Translations under genes and position numbers: made by a program
The notes under the pieces: generated by a model
Database searches by the model: none
What the model was told of the DNA's origin: nothing
What the model saw: only the letters and a program-made list of their open reading frames with translations
NCBI GenBank assembly: GCA_902363555.1
Contig: CABJAM010000004.1
Coordinates: 313,778 to 377,777, forward strand
Length of the DNA: 64,000 bases
DNA from: Lachnospiraceae bacterium
GTDB lineage: Bacteria > Bacillota > Clostridia > Lachnospirales > Lachnospiraceae
Direction: 5' to 3'
In this document: positions 43,019 through 52,826 of the stretch, in pieces
Numbering within the stretch: position 1 is the stretch's first letter
Layout of the letters: every line of letters begins with the position of its first letter

Positions 43019-44926
43019 ATGGTTACCGAGAACAAACGAAGAAGTACAACTAAGAAACCGAAAAAAGTCAATAATCTGCGCTATGCCGAGTATTACGATA
43101 TGCAGGAAACTTTTGATGGGCTATATGCGAAAGCTGCAAAAGGCGAGACATTTGATAGTCTGATGGATTTGATATTCAGCAAAGACAACATCTTACTTGC
43201 CTATCGGAACATCAAGGGCAATGGCGGAAGCGTGACACCCGGCACGGATGGGCTGACAATTCGGGCTATTGAGAAATGCAGCCCGGAAACGTTGGTTCAG
43301 AAGGTACGAAACATTACCAAGAATTACAGCCCACGGGCTGTACGGAGAAAAGAAATTCCAAAGCAAAGTGACCCAAGCAAGACCCGTCCGCTGGGTATTC
43401 CATGTATCTGGGACAGGTTGATACAGCAATGTATTCTCCAAGTTCTGGAGCCAATCTGTGAGGCAAAATTCAGCGAGAATAGCTACGGGTTCCGGCCCAA
43501 CCGAGACTGTGAACAAGCCATAGCCGCGTCCTACCGGCATATGCAGCAATCTCATTTGCACTATGTTGTCGAGTTTGACATCAAGGGATTTTTCGATAAC
43601 GTAGACCACTCGAAACTGATTAAGCAGATGTGGGCGCTGGGAATCCGGGACAAACGACTGATTTACATTGTCAAGCGCATATTAAAAGCCCCTATCCAGT
43701 TAGAGAACGGCACAACGGCGGCCCCCGTTAAGGGTACGCCTCAGGGCGGTATTATCTCGCCCCTGTTGGCAAATATCGTGCTGAACGAACTGGATTGGTG
43801 GGTAGAAAGCCAATGGGCAGATAACCCGGTGGCTGTGGCGCGGGGCAGAAACAGGCAGTTAGGCGGCAACACCGTATTCGACAAAAGTCATGGATACCGC
43901 GCTATGCGTACAACCCGCTTAAAAGAAATGCACATTGTCCGATATGCCGATGATTTTCGTATATTCTGTCAGAATAAGGACAGCGCAGAGCGGACGCTGA
44001 TTGCGGTTACCAAATGGCTGAAAGAACGGCTGAGGCTGGACGTATCCCCGGAAAAGACACAGGTGGTAAATCTCAATAAGCATTACTCCGAATTTCTTGG
44101 TATCAAAATGAGGCTCACGAAGAAAAAGAACAAGCTGGTGGTTCAATCGCGCGTTAGCGAAAAAGCCGTTAAGCGGATTAAAACCGAGGCCAAACAGAAA
44201 ATCAAGAATATAGCCCGTCCGCCAAAGGGCATGACGGAGGCAAGAGCGATTTTGAATTATAATGCTTTCGTCATGGGTGAACACAATTACTACCAGATGG
44301 CAACAGGGGTCAGTCTTGATTTTCGTGACATAGGCTACGAGCTTACCCGGACTATGAAGCGTCTGGGCGACAGATTGAAAAAGGAGCCAAAAGATAATAT
44401 TGGTGGTGCTGTCGTAGACCGCTATAGTTGCTCTAAATTGATGCGTTACATCAAAAATCTTCCTGTTGCTCCCATCAGCTATGTTCGTACTAAGGCCCCA
44501 ATGTGCAAGAAAAGGTCTATTCAGAAATACACGCCGGAAGGCAGAGCGGAAATCCATGAAAACCTTGGTTTTGATACCAAGATGCTCAGGGCACTTTTGC
44601 GGCAGGAAGTCCACGAGCAAAGTGCCGCGTATGCGGATAACCGTCTATCACTCTTTTGTGCGCAATATGGAAAGTGTGCGGTTACTGGTCAAGTGTTTGA
44701 ATCTTTGGGAGATATTCATTGCCACCATAAGTTACCGAAGAACAGGGGTGGCAGGGATAACTACCAAAATCTGATTATTGTCCGGGAAAGCGTACATATT
44801 TTAATCCACGCTACATCTGAATCGACCATAGCAAAATGTCTATCTGAATTGAGCCTCAACAAACGCCAACTTGCAAAACTCAATAAACTCCGCAAAGAAG
44901 CGGGAAATCCGCCTGTTTCTGCCTAA
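43019..44926 (+). CDS. ltrA: Group II intron reverse transcriptase/maturase/HNH endonuclease
   Basis: 635-aa intron-encoded protein. Reverse transcriptase domain with GTPQGGIISPLLANI and catalytic YADD in IVRYADDFRIF, then the maturase (X) domain, and a C-terminal HNH endonuclease with CAVTGQVFESLGDIHCHHKLPKNRGG and NLIIVRESVHILIH. No internal stops, so retrohoming and splicing help are plausible. Start is ATG 43019 with AAAGGAG 11 bases upstream. Encoded in domain IV on the sense strand of the intron. Confidence 0.95.
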   Translation: MVTENKRRSTTKKPKKVNNLRYAEYYDMQETFDGLYAKAAKGETFDSLMDLIFSKDNILLAYRNIKGNGGSVTPGTDGLTIRAIEKCSPETLVQKVRNITKNYSPRAVRRKEIPKQSDPSKTRPLGIPCIWDRLIQQCILQVLEPICEAKFSENSYGFRPNRDCEQAIAASYRHMQQSHLHYVVEFDIKGFFDNVDHSKLIKQMWALGIRDKRLIYIVKRILKAPIQLENGTTAAPVKGTPQGGIISPLLANIVLNELDWWVESQWADNPVAVARGRNRQLGGNTVFDKSHGYRAMRTTRLKEMHIVRYADDFRIFCQNKDSAERTLIAVTKWLKERLRLDVSPEKTQVVNLNKHYSEFLGIKMRLTKKKNKLVVQSRVSEKAVKRIKTEAKQKIKNIARPPKGMTEARAILNYNAFVMGEHNYYQMATGVSLDFRDIGYELTRTMKRLGDRLKKEPKDNIGGAVVDRYSCSKLMRYIKNLPVAPISYVRTKAPMCKKRSIQKYTPEGRAEIHENLGFDTKMLRALLRQEVHEQSAAYADNRLSLFCAQYGKCAVTGQVFESLGDIHCHHKLPKNRGGRDNYQNLIIVRESVHILIHATSESTIAKCLSELSLNKRQLAKLNKLRKEAGNPPVSA

Positions 44927-45015
44927 TCGGTTTCGGCAGAAACAGGTGCAGACCACTTAAAAAAAAAATGTTCATGGTAATAACTTGTGATAACGTGTGC
45001 GAATTGTTGTTGATG

Positions 45016-45054
45016 GAGCGCCGTGTGACGGGAAAGCCGTCATGCACGGTGCGG
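45016..45054 (+). ncRNA. Group II intron domain V
   Basis: GAGCGCCGTGTGACGG-GAAA-GCCGTCATGCACGG fits the conserved 34-40 nt hairpin with an AGC catalytic triad near its 5' base and a GAAA tetraloop. Domain VI follows to 45105. Confidence 0.8.
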
Positions 45055-45105
45055 GGTGGGGGAAAAGCCGGAAACATTAGAACCTGTAGGCTTACCTATC
45101 ACCAT

Positions 45106-46142
45106 AAGCAGAGACCTTGCTGTATTGCGCGTTGATTGGGTATATCCACTATGAAGCTCCGGTGGAGGAGCAGAACTTTTCCACCCTCATAGAGTTCATC
45201 AACGCCATGGAAGTCCGGGAGGATGACGAGGAGTTCAAGAACCCCGTGGATCTGATGTTTGACGCATTAGAAGCCGAGAAGCCAAACCACTTTGCGGTGC
45301 GCCAGTATAAGAAATATAAGCTGGCCGCCGGAAAAACAGCCAAGTCGATTCTTATTTCTTGTGGTGCGCGCCTTGCCGTATTCGACATTGCAGAGCTGCG
45401 TGAGGTCACAGCTTATGACGAGTTGGAGCTGGATACTCTGGGAGACCGGAAAACTGCTCTGTTCCTCATTATGAGTGATACAGATGACAGCTTTAACTTC
45501 CTGATCTCCATGTGTTATACCCAGCTTTTCAACCTGCTCTGCGAAAAGGCGGACGATGTGTATGGCGGCAGGCTTCCAGTCCATGTGCGCTGTCTCATTG
45601 ATGAAGCCGCCAATATCGGGCAGATTCCTCGTCTGGAAAAGCTGGTGGCCACCATCCGAAGCCGTGAGATCTCCGCCTGTCTGGTGTTGCAGGCGCAGAG
45701 TCAGCTCAAGGCGATCTATAAGGATAATGCGGATACCATCATCGGCAACATGGATACTTCCATCTTCCTGGGCGGTAAGGAGCCGACCACCCTCAAGGAG
45801 CTGGCTGCCGTGCTGGGCAAGGAAACCATCGACACCTACAACACCGGAGAGAGCCGTGGCCGGGAAACCTCCCACTCTCTCAACTATCAAAAATTGGGGA
45901 AAGAGCTGATGAGCCAGGATGAGCTTGCTGTTATGGATGGCGGCAAGTGTATCCTCCAGCTGCGCGGTGTGCGTCCTTTCCTTTCGGATAAGTACGACAT
46001 CACCAAGCACCCCAATTTCAAGTACACTGCCGACGCGGATGACAAGAACGCTTTTGACATTGAAGCATTCCTGTCCGCAAGGCTGAAACTCAAGCCCAAT
46101 GAGGTCTGCGATGTATATGAAGTAGACACAAAGGGCGCTTAA
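45106..46142 (+). CDS. virD4: VirD4/TcpA-type coupling protein, 3' exon
   Basis: Continuation of the coupling ATPase: two bases plus 345 codons. Walker B VRCLIDEAANIGQIPRLEKLV and the following ACLVLQAQSQLKAIY motif are conserved in the VirD4/TraG family; the C-terminus ends NEVCDVYEVDTKGA. It has no ribosome-binding site of its own and depends on intron splicing for translation with exon 1. Confidence 0.92.
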
Positions 46143-46253
46143 CTTCGTTCCGCTTTTGAAGGGAGTGATCTTATCTATTCGCCGCACCTGCCCTCTACGG
46201 GCCATTGGCGTACAAAGCGGACAATCGCAAGAAAAAATAATGAAAAAGGAGGA

Positions 46254-46308
46254 CAGCCGGAATCACGCCCCCGGAAACCGGGCGGCAGATTGTTCCGGCT
46301 TTTGTATG
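46254..46308 (+). other. Nested hairpin between virD4 and the Maff2 gene
   Basis: GCCGGAA ... TTCCGGC outer stem followed by TTTTG, with an inner CGCCC/GGGCG stem. It may be an attenuator that lowers read-through into the membrane-channel genes. The rest of 46143-46361 holds no gene. Confidence 0.5.
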
Positions 46309-46361
46309 CCTATGAAACATGACAAACCTATTTTTTAATCAGATTCCGGCTAACAAACTAT

Positions 46362-46580
46362 ATGGCATTTTTTGAACAGGCAATTACCGTTCTTCAGACC
46401 CTCGTTATCGCGCTCGGTGCCGGTCTCGGTATCTGGGGCGTTATCAATCTCTTGGAGGGCTACGGAAATGATAATCCGGGCGCAAAATCACAGGGAATGA
46501 AGCAGCTCATGGCCGGCGCTGGTGTAGCCGTAGTCGGCATGGTTCTTGTACCTCTGCTCTCCGGGCTGTTCTCTGTCTAA
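46362..46580 (+). CDS. Maff2-family small membrane protein
   Basis: 72 aa with two hydrophobic helices (about 8-30 and 48-70) joined by EGYGNDNPGAKSQGMKQ. It matches the Maff2/VirB2-like small proteins in this position of CD11xx-type T4SS modules and may be the pilin-like channel component. The ribosome-binding site before ATG 46362 is weak. Confidence 0.85.
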   Translation: MAFFEQAITVLQTLVIALGAGLGIWGVINLLEGYGNDNPGAKSQGMKQLMAGAGVAVVGMVLVPLLSGLFSV

Positions 46581-46647
46581 TCGTCCCCGCAAAATCCTTG
46601 CCGCTCCCGCAGCTTTGCGGGGGCGGCGGAAAGGAGGTTGACACCGT

Positions 46648-47517
46648 ATGGATTTCTTACTTGAAGCCCTGACAAATTGGCTGAAAGAAATGCTGGTGGG
46701 CGGTATTATGAGTAACCTTTCGGGGATGTTTGACAGCGTAAACCAACAGGTCGCGGATATATCCGTACAGGTAGGCCAGACCCCACAGGGATGGAATGGC
46801 AGTATTTTCAGTATGATTGAGAATCTGTCCAACTCCATCATGGTGCCGATTGCAGGCGTGATCCTGGCTATTGTGATGACCGTAGACCTGATCCAGATGA
46901 TCGCAGACAAGAACAACCTGCATGATGTGGATACTTGGATGATTTTCAAGTGGGTGTTCAAATCAGCCACTGCCATCCTCATTGTCACAAACACATGGAA
47001 TATCGTGATGGGCGTCTTTGATATGGCGCAGAGCGTGGTGGCACAGGCGGCAGGGATCATCGGTTCGGATGCGTCTATTGACATTTCCTCAGTTATGACC
47101 GATTTGGAACCGAGGCTGATGGAAATGGATCTGGGGCCGCTATTCGGGCTTTGGTTCCAATCCCTCTTTATCGGCATTACCATGTGGGCGCTGTATATCT
47201 GCATCTTTATCGTCATTTATGGCCGTATGATCGAGATTTACCTTGTGACCTCGGTGGCTCCCGTTCCAATGGCTGCCATGATGGGCAAGGAATGGGGCGG
47301 TATGGGACAGAACTACCTCCGCTCCCTGCTGGCGCTGGGCTTTCAGGCGTTTCTCATCATCGTCTGCGTGGCAATTTATGCTGTGCTGGTGCAGAACATC
47401 GCTCTGGAAGATGACATCATCATGGCAATCTGGAGCTGCGTGGGCTACACCGTACTGCTGTGCTTTACGCTGTTCAAAACCGGCAGTCTCGCAAAATCAG
47501 TCTTTCAGGCGCATTAA
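46648..47517 (+). CDS. VirB6/TrbL-like conjugal transfer membrane protein
   Basis: 289 aa, CD1112-like. About six membrane segments from residue 65 on; N-terminal amphipathic helix (DFLLEALTNWLKEMLVGGIMSNLSGMF). It forms the inner-membrane part of the DNA channel together with VirB4 and PrgI. RBS AAAGGAGGTTGACACC before ATG 46648. Gene order fits the Tn1549 T4SS. Confidence 0.88.
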   Translation: MDFLLEALTNWLKEMLVGGIMSNLSGMFDSVNQQVADISVQVGQTPQGWNGSIFSMIENLSNSIMVPIAGVILAIVMTVDLIQMIADKNNLHDVDTWMIFKWVFKSATAILIVTNTWNIVMGVFDMAQSVVAQAAGIIGSDASIDISSVMTDLEPRLMEMDLGPLFGLWFQSLFIGITMWALYICIFIVIYGRMIEIYLVTSVAPVPMAAMMGKEWGGMGQNYLRSLLALGFQAFLIIVCVAIYAVLVQNIALEDDIIMAIWSCVGYTVLLCFTLFKTGSLAKSVFQAH

Positions 47518-47537
47518 AACGGAAGGAGGTTTCCACA

Positions 47538-47993
47538 TTGGCTTATGTACCCGTACCCAAAGATTTAACCAAAGTCAAAACCAAGGTCATGTTCAATCTG
47601 ACCCGAAGGCAGCTGGTCTGCTTTACCGCTGGGGCGCTTGTAGGCGTACCGCTGTTCTTTTTGCTCCGTGAGCCTGCGGGAAACAGCATGGCCGCCATGT
47701 GTATGATGTTGGTCATGATGCCCTTCTTCCTGCTGGCAATGTATGAAAAGCATGGACAGGGCCTGGAAAAGATCGTCGGCAACATCCTAAAAGTAGCTGT
47801 GATCCGTCCCAAGCAGCGTCCCTACCAGACCAATAACTTTTATGCCGTATTAAAGCGGCAGGAAATGCTCGATAAGGAGGTGTATGACATTGTTCACCGC
47901 AATGAAAAGCTGGTTGCGCCGTCTGCTGGGAAAACCGGAAGAAAAGACCGTGCAGCCAGTAAAGACAAAGAAAAAGCTGTCCCGCGCCGATAA
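47538..47993 (+). CDS. PrgI-family (VirB3-like) conjugation protein
   Basis: 151 aa, TTG start at 47538 after GGAAGGAGG. AYVPVPKDLTKVKTKVMFNLTRRQLVCF is the PrgI family start; two membrane segments follow (about 35-75), then a basic tail. Partner of VirB4, as VirB3 is in Gram-negative systems. Its last 110 bases overlap the beginning of virB4 in another frame, an unusually long overlap. Confidence 0.88.
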   Translation: MAYVPVPKDLTKVKTKVMFNLTRRQLVCFTAGALVGVPLFFLLREPAGNSMAAMCMMLVMMPFFLLAMYEKHGQGLEKIVGNILKVAVIRPKQRPYQTNNFYAVLKRQEMLDKEVYDIVHRNEKLVAPSAGKTGRKDRAASKDKEKAVPRR

Positions 47994-50058
47994 GAAGCAG
48001 ATCGAAGCGGCCATTGCCCGCGCCAATCGCACGGACAAAAAAGGAAAATCGGCACAGGACAGTATCCCCTATGAACGGATGTGGCCGGACGGGATCTGCC
48101 GCGTATCGGACAGCCACTACACAAAGACCATTCAGTTTCAGGACATCAACTATCAGCTCTCCCAAAATGAAGATAAGACCGCGATCTTTGAGGGCTGGTG
48201 TGATTTCCTCAATTACTTCGACAGCTCGATTCACTTCCAGCTGTCTTTTTTGAACCTTGCGGCATCGGAGGAGACCTTTGCCAATTCCATTTCCATCCCG
48301 CCCCAGGGGGATGCCTTTGACAGTATCCGTGAGGAATATACCACGATGCTGCAAAATCAGCTGGCCAGAGGAAACAACGGTCTCATCAAGACCAAATATC
48401 TGACCTTTGGTATCGACGCTGACAGCATCAAAGCCGCCAAGCCCCGTCTGGAGCGTATTGAGACCGATATACTCAATAACTTCAAGCGTCTTGGCGTAGC
48501 CGCCAGAACACTGGACGGTAAGGAAAGGCTTTCCCAGCTTCATGCGGTATTCCACATGGATGAACAGCTCCCGTTTCAGTTTGAATGGGACTGGCTGGCT
48601 CCTTCTGGCCTATCTACCAAGGACTTCATCGCACCAAGTTCCTTTGAGTTCCGCACCGGCAAGCAGTTCCGTATGGGCAAGAAATACGGGGCTGTTTCTT
48701 TTTTGCAGATCCTTGCACCGGAGCTGAATGACCGTCTGCTGGCTGATTTTCTGGATATGGAAAGCTCGCTCATTGTGAGTATGCACATTCAGTCGGTGGA
48801 TCAGGTGAAAGCCATTAAGACGGTAAAGCGTAAGATTACCGACCTGGACCGCAGTAAGATCGAGGAACAGAAAAAAGCAGTCCGCGCAGGATACGACATG
48901 GACATCATTCCCTCTGACCTTGCCACCTACGGCAGTGAGGCGAAAAAGCTGTTGCAGGATTTGCAGAGCCGAAACGAGAGAATGTTCCTTGTTTCCTTTT
49001 TGGTGCTGAACACAGCGGACAATCCCCGTCAGCTTGGCAACAACATCTTTCAGGCAGGCTCTATTGCCCAGAAGTATAACTGCCAGCTGACCAGACTGGA
49101 CTTCCAGCAGGAAGAAGGGCTGATGAGCTGTCTGCCCCTGGGGCTCAATCAGATTGAGATCCAGCGAGGGCTGACCACCAGTTCTACTGCTATCTTTGTA
49201 CCGTTCACCACACAGGAACTGTTTCAGAACGGCAAAGAAGCTCTGTACTACGGCATCAACGCCTTGTCCAACAACCTCATCATGGTAGACAGAAAGCTGC
49301 TGAAAAACCCCAACGGCTTGATTTTGGGTACGCCGGGTTCCGGTAAGTCCTTCAGCGCAAAACGAGAAATTGCCAACTGCTTTTTGCTTACCAATGATGA
49401 TGTCATCATCTGTGACCCGGAAGCAGAGTACGCACCTCTGGTGGAGCGTCTGCATGGGCAAGTCATCAAGATCTCGCCTACCTCAACCAACTACATCAAT
49501 CCGATGGACCTGAACCTGGATTACTCGGACGATGAAAGCCCGCTGTCCCTCAAGTCTGACTTCATTCTCAGCTTGTGTGAGCTGATCGTAGGCGGTAAGG
49601 ACGGATTGCAGCCGGTGCAAAAAACCATCATCGACCGCTGTGTGCGCCTGGTTTATCAGACTTACCTGAATGACCCGCGCCCGGAGAATATGCCGGTTCT
49701 GGAGGATCTGTATAACCTGCTCCGAGAACAGGAGGAAAAGGAAGCCCAGTATATCGCTACAGCCCTTGAAATCTATGTAACTGGCTCCCTCAATGTGTTC
49801 AACCACCAGAGCAATGTGGACATCAATAACCGCATTGTCTGCTATGACATCAAGGAACTGGGCAAGCAGCTCAAGAAAATCGGTATGCTGGTAGTCCAAG
49901 ATCAGGTGTGGAACCGCGTTACCATCAACCGTGCCGCTCACAAGTCCACCCGTTACTACATCGACGAGATGCACCTGCTTTTGAAGGAGGAGCAGACCGC
50001 CGCTTACACGGTAGAAATTTGGAAGCGATTCCGTAAATGGGGCGGCATTCCCACTGGT
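47884..50058 (+). CDS. virB4: VirB4-type conjugation ATPase, 5' exon
   Basis: 725 codons of the T4SS assembly ATPase. Walker A LGTPGSGKSFSAKR near residue 485, Walker B-like TRYYIDEMHLLLKEE near 700. The frame stops soon after GGT at 50056-50058 unless the following 339-nt RNA is removed; then it continues ITQNVKDLLSS at 50398. AAGGAGG at 47875 is too close to ATG 47884, so the TTG at 47890 may be the true start. Spliced length is 821 aa, normal for the family. Confidence 0.9.
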
Positions 50059-50397
50059 GATTGGGTCTGCAACTTGTTAGCCGCTTAAAGTGCAGACTTC
50101 GCCGTTCTGACTGAAACCGGCAAGTAGGTCAGAATTATCAATGCGGAAGAAATCGGGAAAGGGGTAGCGCCCCAATCCGAGTGGAAGGCTGTCTGTAAAA
50201 GGACAGTCACACGCAACGCATAGAGCTTGACCCTGCTTTGAGCAGAATATAACAGCTCCACGAGGCCGCATTACCAGCCGGTACGGTATGATCCGTGGCA
50301 AAAAGATATGCTATGCTGGGCGTGAAATGACACGCCGATGAAAATGGGCGAAAGCCCCAGAGAGATGGATAAAAAGCCATCTGTTAATAACAATCAG
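50059..50397 (+). ncRNA. Group I intron (ORF-less) in virB4
   Basis: 339 nt. The upstream exon ends in T and the RNA ends in G, as group I introns require. Core helices can be traced: P3 GGTCA/TGACC (50127-50131, 50228-50232), P4 TCGG/CCGA (50153-50156, 50177-50180), P5 GGGG/CCCC, P6a GGCTGTC/GACAGTC, P7 GCATA/TATGC (50218-50222, 50307-50311), P8 CTGC/GCAG (50233-50245), and P9 hairpins GGGCGAAAGCCC and AGATGG/CCATCT. The S-element AAGATATGC is present. A P2-like stem lies at 50065-50097. P1/guide pairing was not resolved. Confidence 0.85.
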
Positions 50398-50688
50398 ATT
50401 ACCCAAAATGTGAAAGATCTGCTTTCTTCACGCGAGGTTGAGAACATCTTTGAAAACTCTGACTTCGTGTATATGCTCAACCAGGCAGGTGGAGACCGTC
50501 AGATCCTTGCCAAGCAGCTGGGCATTTCCACACACCAGCTTAGCTATGTAACACACTCCGGCGAGGGCGAGGGGTTGCTGTTCTATGGCTCCACAATTCT
50601 GCCTTTTGTGGATCACTTCCCGAAGAATACCGAGCTTTACCGCATTATGACCACCAAACCTCAAGAACTGAAAAAGGAGGATGAATGA
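50398..50688 (+). CDS. virB4: VirB4-type conjugation ATPase, 3' exon
   Basis: Last 96 codons: ITQNVKDLLSSREVENIFENSDFVYMLNQAGGDRQILAKQL, conserved C-terminal VirB4 region with the Q-containing motif, ending KPQELKKEDE. The ATG at 50338 lies inside the intron and would not make a functional protein. Depends on splicing. Confidence 0.88.
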   Translation: MTQNVKDLLSSREVENIFENSDFVYMLNQAGGDRQILAKQLGISTHQLSYVTHSGEGEGLLFYGSTILPFVDHFPKNTELYRIMTTKPQELKKEDE

Positions 50689-51068
50689 TGATGAATCCCA
50701 ATATTTTGAATCAAAACCCGCTGATGTTTTTTGACAGGGCGGTAAATGCCCAGCGCAGCCAGCTGCTTACGGTCATGGCTGATGCGGTAAGTGAGTGCCG
50801 CACGGCGGCAGATCAGGCAGCCGAACTGAATGAGACCGGTCAGGTGGGTCTGCTCCGTCTGGCAGAGGTCTGGAGCGCCATTCGTGCTAAGGAAGGTATG
50901 GGCGGCCTGATTCTGGAAGGAACAGAGGCGAAGATCTTGTCCGATGTGGTGGCACAGTTTTATGCCTACCTGTCCGGCTGTATGTTCAACGATCCTGTGG
51001 GGATGGCCATTTATGCAGAGCTGCACTACATGATGTCCTCCCTCATGTTGGGAGAATGGTTTGAATAA
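50685..51068 (+). CDS. ICE T4SS-module protein of unknown function
   Basis: 127 aa, mostly helical (FFDRAVNAQRSQLLTVMADAVSECRTAADQAAELNETG), no membrane segment. It overlaps the virB4 stop by four bases and the next gene by eight. Three candidate ATGs (50685, 50688, 50691) follow AAAAAGGAGGATGA. Conserved in this place of Tn1549-like modules, but no function is known to me. Confidence 0.75.
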   Translation: MMMNPNILNQNPLMFFDRAVNAQRSQLLTVMADAVSECRTAADQAAELNETGQVGLLRLAEVWSAIRAKEGMGGLILEGTEAKILSDVVAQFYAYLSGCMFNDPVGMAIYAELHYMMSSLMLGEWFE

Positions 51069-52797
51069 GGAACCGCGCCTGCGCTTTACCGATGAGGAAC
51101 GCTCTGACCCTGCACTGGAAAAGCCGATCCGCAAAGCGGAGAAAGCTGCGGCCAGAGCAGATAAGGCGCAGGCCAATATCCCAAAGAAAAAGGTCAGGCA
51201 GACGGTCATTGACCCGGATACCGGGAAAAAGACCTCGAAGCTGACCTTTGAGGACAAGAAAAAGCAACCCTCCAAACTTTCTCAAGGGGTCAAGGAAGCT
51301 CCCGCCCATCTGGTTGCGGGCAAGCTCCACAAAGAGATCCGGGAAACAGAACAGGACAATGTGGGCGTGGAAAGCGCCCACAAGTCCGAGGAGGCGGTGG
51401 AGACCAGCGCTTATCTGGTGCGGGAGGGCTATCGCAGCCACAAGCTGAAGCCGTACCGCAAAGCAGCCCAGGCAGAGCGCCAACTGGAAAAGGCAAATGT
51501 AAATGCCCTGTACCAGAAATCTTTGCAGGAAAATCCTCAGTTTGCCAGCAATCCTCTTTCCCGCTGGCAGCAAAAGCAGGCCATTAAAAAGCAGTATGCC
51601 GCTGCCAAGCGCACCGGTCAGACTGCCGGAAATACCGCCCAGGCTGCGTCCAAAACCGGAAAAGCCGCAAGAACGGTAAAAGAAAAGGCACAGCAGGCAG
51701 GGGCATTCGTTATGCGACACAAGAAAGGTTTTCTGATCGCAGGGGCGTTGTTTCTCATCGTTTGTCTGCTGATGAATACCATGTCCTCCTGTTCCATGAT
51801 GGCACAGAGTATCGGTTCCGTTCTTTCCGGCACTACCTATCCATCGGATGACCCGGAAATGCTGGCGGTGGAAGCAGACTATGCAGCGAAAGAAGCTGGG
51901 TTGCAGGCAGAGATCGACAATATTGAAAACAGTCACCCAGGGTATGACGAGTATCGGTATGACCTGGATATGATCGGCCATGACCCTCATGAGCTAGCGG
52001 CATTTCTATCCGCCGTCTTGCAGGGCTATACCCGGCAAAGCGCCCAGGCAGAGCTGGAGCGTATATTTGAGGCACAGTATCAGCTGACACTTACCGAGGA
52101 AGTGGAGATCCGATACCGTACAGAGACTTCCACAGACCCGGAGACTGGCGAGACCACTTCGGAGGAAGTACCCTATGAGTATTACATTCTGAATGTGAAA
52201 CTTACCAGTAAGCCCATTTCCGCTGTGGTGTCGGAATTACTGACCGCAGAGCAGTTGGAGATGTATCAGGTTTATCGTCAGACGCTGGGCAATAAGCCGC
52301 TGCTGTTTGGCGGGGGTTCCCCTGATACCAGCGGTTCCGAGGACCTATCCGGCGTAGAATTTATCAATGGCACACGCCCCGGCAACCCTGAACTGGTAGA
52401 ACTGGCAAAAAGTCAGGTGGGCAATGTGGGCGGTTATCCCTACTGGAGCTGGTACGGTTTTAACAGCCGGGTGGAATGGTGCGCCTGCTTCGTATCCTGG
52501 TGCTATAATCAGGCTGGAAAAAGCGAACCGCGTTTTGCAGGCTGTGAGTGGGAGGGGGTTCCCTGGTTCCAGTCCCGCGGACAATGGGGTGCAAGGGGGT
52601 ATGAGAACATCGCCCCTGGCGACGCCATTTTCTTCGATTGGGATTTGGATGGTACTGCTGACCATGTGGGAATCGTCATCGGAACCGATGGAAGCCGGGT
52701 TTATACAGTGGAAGGAAATTCCGGTGATGCCTGCAAAATCAAAAGCTATGACCTGAATTATCAGAGTATCAAGGGTTATGGACTGATGAACTGGTAA
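51061..52797 (+). CDS. CHAP-domain cell-wall hydrolase of the T4SS (CD1108-like)
   Basis: 578 aa, TTG start 51061. A long basic, Ala/Lys-rich cytoplasmic N-terminus (about 1-215) leads to one membrane segment (about 222-240), an extracellular region, and a C-terminal CHAP-type amidase/peptidase domain with catalytic Cys in EWCACFVSWC and His in TADHVGIVIG. It opens peptidoglycan for the conjugation channel, the VirB1-like role in Gram-positive systems. Overlaps the preceding gene by eight bases. Confidence 0.88.
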   Translation: MNKEPRLRFTDEERSDPALEKPIRKAEKAAARADKAQANIPKKKVRQTVIDPDTGKKTSKLTFEDKKKQPSKLSQGVKEAPAHLVAGKLHKEIRETEQDNVGVESAHKSEEAVETSAYLVREGYRSHKLKPYRKAAQAERQLEKANVNALYQKSLQENPQFASNPLSRWQQKQAIKKQYAAAKRTGQTAGNTAQAASKTGKAARTVKEKAQQAGAFVMRHKKGFLIAGALFLIVCLLMNTMSSCSMMAQSIGSVLSGTTYPSDDPEMLAVEADYAAKEAGLQAEIDNIENSHPGYDEYRYDLDMIGHDPHELAAFLSAVLQGYTRQSAQAELERIFEAQYQLTLTEEVEIRYRTETSTDPETGETTSEEVPYEYYILNVKLTSKPISAVVSELLTAEQLEMYQVYRQTLGNKPLLFGGGSPDTSGSEDLSGVEFINGTRPGNPELVELAKSQVGNVGGYPYWSWYGFNSRVEWCACFVSWCYNQAGKSEPRFAGCEWEGVPWFQSRGQWGARGYENIAPGDAIFFDWDLDGTADHVGIVIGTDGSRVYTVEGNSGDACKIKSYDLNYQSIKGYGLMNW

Positions 52798-52826
52798 CAG
52801 AGATTTTTAAGAAGGAGTGATAGACG

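Larger units (their letters stand above)
42252..45105 (+). mobile_element. Group II intron inserted in virD4
   Basis: 2,854 nt. It begins GTGCGAC (consensus GTGYG) and ends in AT (consensus AY). It carries an intact intron protein and a domain V-like hairpin at 45016-45054. Bases 42409-42414 (TGACCT) can pair with the last six exon bases GGGTCA and are a tentative EBS1. Removing it restores the virD4 frame exactly. Bases 42311-43018 are the structured RNA domains I-III with no gene. Confidence 0.93.

Noticed and set aside
50338..50397. Start of a separate 116-aa gene
   Set aside because: These codons are the 3' end of the group I intron; the downstream part is the last exon of virB4.
50059..50397. 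Second group II intron remnant
   Set aside because: No GTGYG start, no domain V; exon-T/intron-G ends and P3-P8 helices fit group I.
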